From JACVRM01 sp963839815 (lineage in GTDB: Bacteria > Actinomycetota > Thermoleophilia > Gaiellales > Gaiellaceae), in contig CAWIWF010000005.1 in assembly GCA_963839815.1 (NCBI GenBank), positions 39,634 through 103,633 of the forward strand: DNA of 64,000 nucleotides, given 5' to 3'. Shown here piece by piece: positions 46,090 through 55,256 of this stretch (its first letter is position 1; the number at the start of each line of letters is the position of its first letter). Below the pieces are notes generated by a model that saw only the letters and a list, made by a program, of their open reading frames with translations, searched no databases and had not been told where the DNA came from. The translations under genes were made by a program, and so were the position numbers.

Positions 46090-46773
46090 TTACCGGACCC
46101 GCTCGATGTCGATCTTGGCGACAGGCCCGCTCCACCCGTACACCTGCGGGCTGAGATCGCCGCCGCCCTGGATGCCGGGATGCATGCGGATCAGCTCGCC
46201 TTCCGGGTCGCGGACGAACGGGTTCCCGCAGCAGGGGCCCGGGATCGAGCTCGTGAGCTCGTTGTTCGCCTCGCTGCCTGCGTCGTAGGCCATGCGGTAG
46301 AGCGTCGTCCTCCGACCGTGCAGGTGCAGCGAGTCGAGCCCCGTGAAGCCGTCGTTCGTGTTCACGAGCATGGTCACGACCGAGAGGCGATCGAACGGCC
46401 CTCGTGTCTCGACCATGTAGGTCGCCGAGGCGCCAGAGACGATCGGCCCGCCTGCGCCGGTTGTGGCGTTGGCGACCCCGTCGAGCTGGCTCAGGGCAGA
46501 CTCGGCCGGCCCGTTGTTCGCATCCTCGGCAATCGCAGCCACCGGCGCGCTGGCGATCCCGCCCAGACTCCAGACCTCTGCCTTCTTCGAGTGGACGACG
46601 AGTAGCGGCGGCGACAGGGGTTGCGACCCCGGCCCGCCGGGACCAGGCGGCGTGAGGTTCGTGATCGTGACTCGCCAGGTCGTGCCGTGTCCGCCCGAGG
46701 CAGGCGCGCCGGGTGCGATCAGCAGGACCGAGGCGACCGTCGCAGCCAGGCCGAGCAGCAGAATCCTTTTCAT
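46090..46773 (-). CDS. Secreted spondin-domain protein
   Basis: 227 residues with a signal peptide (KRILLLGLAATVASVLLIAPGAPAS). The ectodomain TTWRVTITNLT, QPLSPPLLVVHSKK and FDRLSVVTMLVNTNDGF pattern matches the spondin N-terminal domain, found in secreted bacterial proteins. A gaggagg ribosome site precedes the ATG. It is the gene before an OmpR/kinase pair on the same strand, so it may be the signal source, target or accessory of that system. Confidence 0.8.
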   Translation of the reverse strand: MKRILLLGLAATVASVLLIAPGAPASGGHGTTWRVTITNLTPPGPGGPGSQPLSPPLLVVHSKKAEVWSLGGIASAPVAAIAEDANNGPAESALSQLDGVANATTGAGGPIVSGASATYMVETRGPFDRLSVVTMLVNTNDGFTGLDSLHLHGRRTTLYRMAYDAGSEANNELTSSIPGPCCGNPFVRDPEGELIRMHPGIQGGGDLSPQVYGWSGPVAKIDIERVR

Positions 46774-47032
46774 GCGCTTCCTCCTCTTGAGCTTGGAGCC
46801 AGGCTAGGAGGAAGTGATTGCGCTCCACTTGCGCGCGGATGAACAGATCCTTAAGGGCGTTCGGCGACGCTACCGCGAGCGGGCCGTCCTCGCTCCTCGG
46901 CAGGGTCGAGTCGACCATGTCGACGCACGCGACGAGCTCATAGACAAGGAGTGCCGTACGGGAGCACGTCTGCTGACGCCCGGTGGCCACGGGCGCATTG
47001 ATCGGCTCGCTCGAGCCTCGTAAGCTCCGTAG
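46774..47032. other. 259-bp divergent intergenic region
   Basis: Lies between the leftward spondin gene and the rightward collagen-like gene, so it should hold both promoters. It includes gtcgag-tcgac-type palindromic words near 46906-46926. No gene or clear RNA seen. Confidence 0.4.
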
Positions 47033-47376
47033 ATGGGGAGGGGGATGCAGAAGGCGACGTTCGTTCTCGCGGCGAGCGCCTTCGTGCTCGCCGTGCTCGG
47101 GGCGACGCCGGCCGGCAGCGCGGCGCGGGAGACGGCCCACGCGGCGGCCTCGGCGTTGAAGCATCCGCTCTACAGAGCAAACCTGCTCTCCGAGCCCAAG
47201 CAGGTCTCGGCGACCCGAGGCCCACGAGGGCCGCGAGGCCCGAGGGGCCGCGCGGCCCGCGTGGACTTCGAGGCATCGCCGGACCGGCGGGACCGCAGGG
47301 TCTCCAGGGCTCGGCCGGCCCGCAGGGGCCCGCCGGGCCAGCGGGGCCGCAGGGCCCCCAGGGCCCGCAGGGATAG
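47033..47376 (+). CDS. Small secreted collagen-like protein, one frameshift
   Basis: 114 residues after adding one base in the G-run at 47244-47247. Signal peptide MQKATFVLAASAFVLAVLG (ATG 47045 is an alternative start), then ~40 residues and a Gly-X-Y tail: RGPRGPRGPRG followed, in the restored frame, by GLRGIAGPAGPQGLQGSAG and repeats to the stop. The intact GXY periodicity in both frames shows the break is a missing base. Bacterial collagen-like proteins form triple helices on the surface. Confidence 0.75.
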
Positions 47377-47447
47377 CCGAACGGTCGGCGAGAACGCGGA
47401 ACGCAACGTTGAGGGGCGTTTGGCCGCCGAGGGCTGGCCGGAGTGGC

Positions 47448-48173
47448 TCAACACCCCCTCGAAGGTCGGCCAGGTCGCGGCCGTGCGGATCCTGGCGCGC
47501 CCTCCAAGACGAGCTCGTCCAGTTCGGCAGGGTGTTCCCCTGGTGATGATCTCGACCCGACGGTCACGCCGGGCGGGTCGATCGAGAGTCGAGGCAGCAG
47601 AAGGTGAGCGATCGGTCGAATGCAGAGCGCGTAGACGATCGTGACGACGCCCAGAGTGCCGCCGAGCAGGAAGCCGATCGCGACGACGGCGACTTCGATC
47701 GCCGTCCGCACGAAACGGATCGACCTTTCCGTGACGCGCACGAGCGCGGTCATCAGGCCGTCTCTCGGGCCGGGGCCGAGGCGCACGCCGATGTAGGCGG
47801 CGGTGGCAACGGCGTTGAGCACAACGCCGGCGAGCGCCATGAAGGTTCTCGCGGCGGTGGCTTCGAGCTCGGGCACGACGGCGAGCGAGGCGTCGACCGC
47901 GATCCCGATGACGACGATGTTGCTAGCTGTGCCGAGGCCAGGGCGCTCGCGCAGCGGTATCCAGGCGAGCAAGACCAAGGCGCCGACGAGGATCGTCACC
48001 GTACCGAAGGACAGGCCGAGCTGCTCGGACAGTCCCTGATGGAGCACGTCCCACGGCATGTTGCCGAGGTCGCCGCGAACCATCAGCGCCATCGAGAAGC
48101 CATAGAGAGCGAGGCCGGCATACAGCTGGAGGAGTCGGCGAACGACGCGGTCAGTGGGCACGACTCTCCACAC
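47448..48173 (-). CDS. YczE/YyaS/YitT-family membrane protein
   Basis: 241 residues, GTG start. Six or so hydrophobic helices; the N-terminal LYAGLALYGFSMALMVRGDLGNMPWDVLHQGLS is the family signature, with GPGPRDGLMTAL in the middle. Divergent from a MocR regulator, the same partnership known for YczE/YczR in Firmicutes. Transport role is likely but the substrate is unknown. Confidence 0.88.
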   Translation of the reverse strand: MWRVVPTDRVVRRLLQLYAGLALYGFSMALMVRGDLGNMPWDVLHQGLSEQLGLSFGTVTILVGALVLLAWIPLRERPGLGTASNIVVIGIAVDASLAVVPELEATAARTFMALAGVVLNAVATAAYIGVRLGPGPRDGLMTALVRVTERSIRFVRTAIEVAVVAIGFLLGGTLGVVTIVYALCIRPIAHLLLPRLSIDPPGVTVGSRSSPGEHPAELDELVLEGAPGSARPRPGRPSRGC

Positions 48174-48181
48174 GGATCTAT

Positions 48182-48206
48182 ATTGGCACAGTGCAATCGA
48201 GCCAAT
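48182..48206. promoter_or_regulatory. Operator-like inverted repeat and -10 box for MocR/YczE
   Basis: attggc (48182-48187) and gccaat (48201-48206) form an inverted repeat around the GTG at 48191; TATATT (48178-48183) is a good -10 just upstream. If this -10 is used, transcription would begin near 48190, making the GTG start leaderless. The divergent yczE start is at 48173. Confidence 0.45.
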
Positions 48207-49648
48207 TGCGGGCGGGTGGCATGGGGTCGATCTCAGCTGCGCGTCTCGCCGAGTTGCTGAGCCTAGAGCGCGACCGATGTGGTTCGGTTGAGATCGCCGC
48301 GCGCCTCCGCCGGCTGGTCGCCGACGGCAGGCTCGGCCTCGCCGTCGGTTTGCCTGCCGAGCGGGTCCTGGCCGCGCGGCTCGGGGTCAGCCGCGGCATG
48401 ATCACCGCCGCCTACATGCAGCTTCGCCGCGACGGCTGGGCCGACGCGCGCCAGGGGGCAGGCACCTGGACGACGCTGCCCGACCGCGATGTCCACGCCG
48501 CCCCCTACGGCGGCGCGTGGGCGCCGGACGCCGGCCGTGAGGACGTGCTTGATCTCGCGCACGCTGCGCCTTCGGCGCCGTTGCAGCTCGCCCCGGCGTT
48601 CGCGGCAGCGCTCGACGCACTCCCGCGCCATCTGCCCGGTCACGGCTACCACCCGGCTGGGTTGCCGGAGTTGCGGGCGCGGATCGCCGAGCGCTACTCG
48701 ACGCGCGGTCTCCGGACGGTGCCCGAACAGGTGCTCGTGACCTCAGGCGCCTTGCACGGGATCACCCTCGTGGTCGATGGGCTCGCGCGGCGCGGCGACC
48801 GCGTGCTCGTCGAGCATCCGACCTATCCGAACGCGCTGGCCGTCGTCCGCGCTCGAGGTGCCCGGCTCGTCGAGGCTTCCGTGGTGCCGGCGGATGCGTT
48901 TGCCGACGCCGCCGCGGAGATCGTGCGCAGCGCGCAGCCGCCCCTCGCCTATCTCATGCCTGACGTGCACAACCCAACCGGCCGCGTCCTCGATCCCCGA
49001 ACAGGGGAACAGCTCGCGGCCGCGCTGAGCGCCGCACGAACCGCCGTGATCGTCGACGAGACTCTGGCCGACCTCCAGCTCGACTACCTTCCGGCGGGGT
49101 CTCCCGACACCTGGGTCAATGCCGTCCACGTCGGCTCGCTGAGCAAATCGGTTTGGGGCGGTCTCCGCATCGGCTGGCTCCGCGGCCGAGCCGAGCTGAT
49201 CCGCACTCTCACCGTGGCCGCGGCGAGAGCCTCACTCTCCGGGCCAGTCGTCGAGCAGCTCGCCGCCTGCCACCTCCTCGATGTGCTCGACGAGGTGCTG
49301 ACCGCCCGCCGGATCGAGCTACGGGAACGCCGAGACTTCCTGCGCGCAACGCTCGCCTCACACCTCCCCGACTGGGACGTGCCGCTGCCCCCCGCGGGTC
49401 TCTCCCTCTGGTGCCGCCTCCCCGACCGGCGATCCAGCACCCTCGCCCTCGCCGCAGAGCAGCGCGGCCTCCGGCTCGCGCCCGGCCCGCTGTTCGGTAC
49501 GGGCAGCGCGTTCGAGGATCGCCTGCGCATCCCCTTCACGCTGCCGAGCGAGCGACTGCAGAGAGCGGTGGAGATACTCGCGGAGGTCGACAGCAGCCCG
49601 CACCCGACCACCCGAGCACGCCTCCGATCGGCCGAGCCCGTCGTCTGA
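48191..49648 (+). CDS. MocR-type regulator (GntR wHTH fused to aminotransferase fold)
   Basis: 485 residues from GTG 48191 (ATG 48221 possible). N-terminal GntR winged helix: LPAERVLAARLGVSRGMITAAYMQLRRDGW. Then a class I aminotransferase fold: VTSGALHGITLV, EHPTYPNALAVV, DVHNPTGRVLD and SLSKSVWGGLRIGW with the PLP lysine. MocR proteins use PLP as a ligand sensor. It probably controls the divergent yczE gene. Confidence 0.92.
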   Translation: MQSSQLRAGGMGSISAARLAELLSLERDRCGSVEIAARLRRLVADGRLGLAVGLPAERVLAARLGVSRGMITAAYMQLRRDGWADARQGAGTWTTLPDRDVHAAPYGGAWAPDAGREDVLDLAHAAPSAPLQLAPAFAAALDALPRHLPGHGYHPAGLPELRARIAERYSTRGLRTVPEQVLVTSGALHGITLVVDGLARRGDRVLVEHPTYPNALAVVRARGARLVEASVVPADAFADAAAEIVRSAQPPLAYLMPDVHNPTGRVLDPRTGEQLAAALSAARTAVIVDETLADLQLDYLPAGSPDTWVNAVHVGSLSKSVWGGLRIGWLRGRAELIRTLTVAAARASLSGPVVEQLAACHLLDVLDEVLTARRIELRERRDFLRATLASHLPDWDVPLPPAGLSLWCRLPDRRSSTLALAAEQRGLRLAPGPLFGTGSAFEDRLRIPFTLPSERLQRAVEILAEVDSSPHPTTRARLRSAEPVV

Positions 49649-50102
49649 CCGACTAGCCGTGTGCGGGCGTCGAGACGTCGCGGCCGTCGGCAACGACTCT
49701 TGCGCGTACGGCGCGGCGAACCCCGCTTCCGCCCGCGTCGTGCGGGATGAGCGCGGGATGCGTCGTTGCCAAAGAGAGAGCGGCCGCAGGCATGTGCGCG
49801 GGTGACGGCTGCTGTGGCTGTGCTGCGAGCGGGCGCGTCGTCTGGGCTCCTCCAGGCGGTGGAGATGGGGGAGGTTTCGGTCACACCGCAGAGGGATCTT
49901 CACCTCGTGCCTGTGCATCAGGCGGCTCCGCTTCGCCTGCTCGTCGTGACGCGCCACTCCGGAGCGTCGGGGACGCCGGGTATCGCGCGCTCGTAGATCG
50001 CCGCGAGCAGCTCGATGTCGTCGCCCTGCTCGAGCGCGACTGAGCGCCGTCCACACAGCCCGCCAAGGAATACGATCTGATCAGGCTGCCGGAGGAGGGT
50101 TG
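49649..50102. other. 450-bp region without a supported gene
   Basis: Frames here are short and have no recognisable motif. On the minus strand a ~38-residue stretch near 49930-50040 (LLAAIYERAIPGVPDAPEW) looks protein-like and could be a remnant of a decayed gene, but it has no start. The rightward LuxR gene begins at 50103 with ggaggagg upstream. Confidence 0.5.
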
Positions 50103-52923
50103 ATGTCGCCGGCGTTGGAGGTCGTAGGGCGCGAGTCGGAGATCGATTCGGTTCACCACTTCTTGGAGGCAGTTCCAGGGGGACCGATCGCGTTGCTCAT
50201 CGAAGGTGAGATCGGGATCGGAAAGACGACGCTCTGGAGGGAGGGCGTCGCCGAAGCGGGTGAGCGCGGACTGCAGATGCTCACGAGCAGGCCGGTCGAG
50301 GCTGAGATCGCACTGCCGTTCGCCGTGCTCGGTGATCTCCTCGGAGACGTGCCAGACGCTGCGCTCGGGCGGCTTCCCGACCCTCAGCGCGAGGCCCTCG
50401 AAGTTGCGCTGCTGCGAGCTGGAGCGAAGCGTGGAGGGTTGCAGCGCCGAGCGGTCGCGCTCGGCGTCCTCGGTGCTATTCGAGTGCTCGCCGAGGACAC
50501 GCCGCTGATCCTGGCGATCGACGACACGCAGTGGCTCGACCCACCTTCGGCAGATGCCCTCGCATTCGCGGCCAGGCGATTGCGCGACGAGCCGGTCGGC
50601 TTCCTCCTCGCGCGCCGCGTAGAGGCGAGCGAGTCTCGCGTCGAGCTCGAGACCGCTCTGGGCTCTGACCGCCTGACCCGGCTCATCGTCGGCCCGCTCG
50701 ACATCAGCTCACTCGATCGTCTTCTGCGGGCCCAGCTCGGCAGGCAGTTTCTCCGTCCCGCGCTCGTCGAACTGCAGCGGGTTTCGGGAGGCAATCCGTT
50801 CTTCGCGCTCGAGCTTGGCAGGGCGCTGCTCACGCGCGATGTGTCCCCCGCGCCAGGGGAGCCGCTGCCGGTGCCGGCGACTCTCAACGAGCTCGTTCGG
50901 GAGCGGCTCGCCGGAATCTCAACCGCGGCGAGGGAGGTGGCGCTCGTTGTCTCGGCGCTCTCGCGGCCGACCGTCGAGCTCGTGGCTGCCGCCGCCGGCG
51001 GTGGGCGTGGGGCGGCCGCACTCGAGAAGGCGGCAGCCGCCGGAGTGCTGGAGGTCGGCGACGGCCGCGTTCGCTTTTCACATCCGCTGCTCGCCTCGGT
51101 CGTCTACGCGCAGACACCGCCGGCTCGAAGACGCGAATTGCACGCCCGCTTGGCGGCGATCCTCGACGATCCGGACGAGCAGGCGCTCCATTTCGCCCTC
51201 GCCGCGAGCGGTCCCGATGCCCAGGTGGCCGCGACCGTCGAGGATGCTGCCCGACGGGCACGAGCACGTGGCGCTCCGCAAGCCGCAGCGGAGCTTTGGG
51301 AACGGGCACGAATGCTCACGCCGCCCGACGACGCCGACGCCTGGAGGCGGGCCATCGACGCCGGGGAGTGCCATCTCGAGGCGGGGGACACCGACCGGGC
51401 GCGACGTCTTCTCGAAGAAGTGGTGGCGCGTCTCCCTCCGGGTCGCGAGCGCGCCTTCGCGCTCACGCGCCTCGCGTGGGTCACAGGGTTCGGGAATGGC
51501 TACCGCGTCTCTGCCGATCTGTTCCGCGATGCTCTCGCGGAGATCGGAGACGATCCTGCGACGCGCATCGAGATCGAACGGGGACTCGCATGGAGCATCC
51601 ACGCGACGGGTGACGTCGCGGCGGCCGAGGCTCACGCCCGTGCGGCGCTCGAGCTCGCCGAGCGTCTCGAGGAGCCCGGCGTGCTCGCAAGCGCACTGGC
51701 GGACATGGCCTTCTTTCAAACCATTCGCGGGCGAGGAATTCCAACTGCGCTCATCGAGCGCGCCCTGAGAGCTCGAAGACACGGCGGACGAGTGGAGGTC
51801 GATCCTCGGACGTACCCGCCCCGCCTGGGTTCAGGGGATGCTGCTCGAGTGGGCAGGCGATCTCGACGCCGCTCGTTCGACGCTCACTGCGCTTCGCGAC
51901 ACCGTGCTCGCGCGCGGCGACGAGCACATCTTGGGCGACGTGGTAGACCACCTCGGTCGGGTCGAGTGCCTGGCCGGAAACTGGGAGCTCGCTTCGCACT
52001 ACACCGCCGAGTTCTTCGAGCTCACCGTGCAGACCGCCCAGGTCACCGAGCGCCCGTTCGCACTGTCGACCAGGGCACGCGTCGATGCGCACCTCGGACG
52101 CGTGGCCGAAACGCGTGCTGCCACCGACGAGGGCCTGCCGCTCGCGCTCGCAGTCGGCGTCGTCCCCGCCCACTTTGAGATGCTCGCAACCCGCGGGTTC
52201 CTCGAGCACTCGCTGGGCGAGGCTCGCGAGGCCCATCGTTTTCTCGGCCCCCTTCCCCGCGCAGTAGCCGAAGCGGGGTTCGGCGAGCCGGCGCTGTTTC
52301 GCTTCCACGGCGATGCGATCGAGACCCTCCTGGCACTTGGTGAGCCCGACGCCGCGAAGGCGCTCCTCGCCGAGTTGGAGGAACAGGCCCGTGCAACGGG
52401 CGGCGTGTGGGCGCTTACGGTCGCGAGTCGCTGCCGCGCGCTGCTCAGCGCAGCGGCCCGGGATAGCGATGCCGCGTACGCAAGCCTCGACCGCGCGCTC
52501 GAGCTACACGAACAACTCCAAGAGCCGTTCGAGCGCGGGCGCACGCTCCTCGTCCGCGGGACGCTTCAACGCCGGGATCGCATGAAGCGTCCAGCCAGAG
52601 AGTCGCTGACGCAAGCTCTGGCCGTGTTCGACGAACTCGGCGCGCGGCTGTGGTCCGAGAGGGCTCGAGCCGAGTTGAGGCGGATCGGGGGACGGGCGCC
52701 GGCAACACCCGGCGCGCTTACGCCGACCGAGGAACGCGTCGCTGCCCTCGTCGCTGCCGGAGGCACGTACCGCGAGGTGGCGGACGCCTTGTTCATCAGC
52801 CCCAAGACGGTTCAGTGGAATCTCTCGAAGATCTACCGGAAGCTCGGCATTCGTTCCCGCGCCGAGCTCGCCGCCAAGCTGGCCGCCGGTCAAACGCCAG
52901 CCGTTCCGCCGGTTCCCGAGTAG
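50103..52923 (+). CDS. LAL-type LuxR transcriptional regulator with AAA ATPase and TPR region, one frameshift
   Basis: 939 residues after removing one base at about 51769. N-terminal ATPase: Walker A GEIGIGKTTLW, Walker B LILAIDDTQWLD; a long helical TPR-like middle (residues ~350-860); C-terminal LuxR HTH LTPTEERVAALVAAG then FISPKTVQWNLSKIYRKLGI. ATG 50103 has ggaggagg 5 bp upstream. MalT-like activators bind an inducer through ATP-dependent oligomerisation. The next gene is a small membrane protein with a duplicated motif. Confidence 0.9.
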
Positions 52924-53020
52924 GTCGTCGCCTCTCAAAACCGGCGGCTCCGCCGATTTCGCACTGGCTCGTGCCGGCTTACCGTCGCGTCAGGTGACTA
53001 CGCACAGCAAAGGAGGAGTC

Positions 53021-53452
53021 GTGAACATCGCAAGCACCATCGGTCGGATCGCAGCGGTACTCGCCACGCTGAGCGCACTGACGGCGCTGGCAGGCGTCGC
53101 TCAGGCGGGAACGTCGAGCATGTCGAAGGCCGACCGGGCGCTGATGCTCCGCAGCGAGGCGCTCAACCAGAAGCACGGGCTCGGCCAGCAGAGAGCGGTG
53201 TCCCAGGGCACGACCGCTGCCGCGAACCGGGCGCTGATGCTCCGCAGCGAGGCGCTCAACCAGACGTACGGGCTCGGCAAGCAGAAGGCAGCCGCCGTTA
53301 CATCGCAACCCACGAACTCGACTCGGCGCTTCGCGTGGAGAGCTTTCGGGATCGGCGCCGCCGTGATGTTCGGTCTCGCGCTGTTCGCCGGCGGATTCTT
53401 CGTCCGCCGCCGGCTCTTTGCCACGCTCCCGCGGGCTCGCACCTCGCCATAG
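53021..53452 (+). CDS. Small exported membrane protein with duplicated RALMLRSEALNQ motif
   Basis: 143 residues from GTG 53021, which has a strong aaaggaggag ribosome site. Signal peptide to about residue 29 (AGVAQA), two near-identical 18-residue copies RALMLRSEALNQ-x2-GLG-x at residues 39-56 and 70-87, a linker, a membrane helix at ~109-127 and an RRR stop-transfer. No known family. It follows the LAL regulator by ~100 bp on the same strand. Confidence 0.75.
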   Translation: MNIASTIGRIAAVLATLSALTALAGVAQAGTSSMSKADRALMLRSEALNQKHGLGQQRAVSQGTTAAANRALMLRSEALNQTYGLGKQKAAAVTSQPTNSTRRFAWRAFGIGAAVMFGLALFAGGFFVRRRLFATLPRARTSP

Positions 53453-53503
53453 ACGACCGGAACGACTGGCACCGAGCGCTGGCGACGACTGGACGGCGTG
53501 CGC

Positions 53504-53535
53504 ATGAGAGGGGCGGCACTTGCTGCCCCTCTCAT
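53504..53535 (+). terminator. Hairpin after small membrane protein
   Basis: Perfect 11-bp arms (atgagaggggc / gcccctctcat) around a 10-nt loop, 51 bp after the stop. The remainder of 53453-53747 shows no gene. Confidence 0.65.
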
Positions 53536-53747
53536 CTGTCAGTCCGGCTCCGCCCGGCCCCAGCAACGGGACGTGCGGGATCAGCCCGGACGTGCGGTCA
53601 GCGCGGGATGGAAGCGACGAGCGGCGCCGCATGAGAGCGAAAGTCGCTCCAGACCCGGACTCGGGCAGGAACGACGCGGGATCCACGAAGGCCGGCGCGC
53701 GTTGTGCCTACGCGAGCGAGAGAAGCCGTCGATTCGAGGGGACTTTA

Positions 53748-53821
<74 letters not shown>

Positions 53822-53860
53822 AGGCTCACGCCAGTGTAGCCGCGCCCGGCCCGGAGCACC

Positions 53861-53891
53861 CACCGCTTGCAACAGACTGTTGCAAGCGGTG
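53861..53891. promoter_or_regulatory. Perfect 14-bp inverted repeat between tRNA-Asp and MarP-like gene
   Basis: Arms 53861-53874 and 53878-53891 are exact reverse complements around gac; the inner half-site is ttgcaaca/tgttgcaa. It is 40 bp upstream of the tRNA 5' end and about 70 bp upstream of the protease start. Moderate GC content makes chance less likely than for the other hairpins. Operator for either gene, or a terminator, are possible. Confidence 0.6.
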
Positions 53892-53959
53892 CGACAGGGC
53901 GCGCTTAACGGGCGACGCAGACCAGGCTCGCTGCTGCCCGGGGCCTCTAGCCTGCGGAC

Positions 53960-55092
53960 GTGACGACGTTCGACTGGGCGGCGCTCGCGCTGGCAGGGCT
54001 CGCCGCGCTCGCCGGCCTGCGCCGGGGGCTGCTCGTAAGCGCGCTGTCGCTCGTCGGGGTCGGTCTGGGGGCCGTCGTCGGCAGCCGGCTGGCGCCTCAC
54101 CTGCTGCCCGACGGCGCGGACTCGCCCTACACGCCGCTCGTCGCGCTCGCGGGCGCCGTCCTGCTCGCGTTCCTGCTCGAGGGCATCGGCGCGCTTGCCG
54201 GAGGCGCGCTGCGCCGGTCGCTGCCCTTCCGCTCCGCAAGGAGTCTCGACTCCGCCGGCGGGCTCGCGCTCGGAGCCGTCACGGGGCTCGCCGTAGTCTG
54301 GGTGCTCGGCGCCGTGGCGCTCCAGCTGCCCGCCAGCGCGAGCTGCGTCAGGCGGCCCAGCGCTCTGTCGTCCTCCAGCGCCTGAACGAGATCGTCTCGC
54401 CGAGAGTCGTGCTGCGCGCGCTCGCCCGTGTCGACCCGTTCCCGACGTTCGCGGGGCCGGAGGTCCTTGTCGAGCCGCCGGATCCCAGGGTGACCGGCTC
54501 GGCGAGCGTGCGCCGGGCTTCCCCCAGCGTCGTGCGGGTGCTCGGCACCGCCTGCGGGCTCGGCGTGGCCGGATCGGGGTGGGTCGCGGGCCCGGGCCTC
54601 GTCGTCACCGCGGCGCACGTCGTCGCGGGCCAGGACGACACCACCGTCGTGCCGCCGGACGGCGAGCCCCTGGGCGCGCAGGCGGTCGCCTTCGACGCGC
54701 GAAACGACCTCGCCGTGCTCCGCGTGCCGGGGCTGGAGAGTCCCGCGCTCCGGCTCGGCGAGCCGCGCTCGGGCGCCACCGTCGCGATCCTCGGCTACCC
54801 CGAGAACGGGCCGTACGACGCGCGGGCGGGGCGGATCGGGCAGACGGTGCGGATCCTCGGCGAGGACGCGTACGGGAGGCGCGCCGGGCTGCGCACGGTG
54901 ACCACGTTCCGGGGTCGCGTGCGTCATGGCAACTCAGGCGGCCCGGCCGTCAGCACGCGCGGTGAGGTGCTCACCACCGTCTTCGCGGCTCGCCCGGGCG
55001 GCAGTGCCGGGTACGGCGTGCCGACGAGCGTCGTCAGGGGTGCGCTCGCAGGCGCGCGAGGGCCGGTTGGCACCGGACCCTGCGCCCCTTGA
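53960..55092 (+). CDS. MarP-like membrane serine protease (CvpA + trypsin), one frameshift
   Basis: 377 residues after adding one base near 54339. Residues ~1-140 are a four-helix CvpA-like membrane domain (GLRRGLLVSALSLVGVGLGA); the rest is a periplasmic trypsin-fold protease with VVTAAHVVAG (His), FDARNDLAVLRV (Asp) and HGNSGGPAV (Ser). Same architecture as mycobacterial MarP (Rv3671c), an acid-stress protease. GTG start. The catalytic triad is complete, so the break is probably a sequence error. Confidence 0.88.
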
Positions 55093-55176
55093 TGCGAGTC
55101 GCGCCGAGAAGGTTTCCGGCCTCCCCCGCGCGCCGGTAGGACGGCCCGGTCGAGCGCAGGGCGCCCGCCCCCGGGT

Positions 55177-55194
55177 CGGTAGACCTTCCTACCG
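55177..55194 (+). terminator. Hairpin after protease gene
   Basis: cggtag-accttc-ctaccg, 6-bp perfect arms, followed by cttcgtcttct, 85 bp downstream of the protease stop. Confidence 0.4.
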
Positions 55195-55215
55195 CTTCGT
55201 CTTCTGGATCGGCAG

Positions 55216-55240
55216 CGAGGGACCACGGCTCAGTCCCTCG
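55216..55240 (-). terminator. Hairpin after homocysteine methyltransferase-MTHFR gene
   Basis: 8-bp perfect arms (cgagggac / gtccctcg) with a 9-nt loop, 16 bp past the stop of the leftward gene at 55257. Confidence 0.5.
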
Positions 55241-55256
55241 GCAGCGTGATTCGCGT

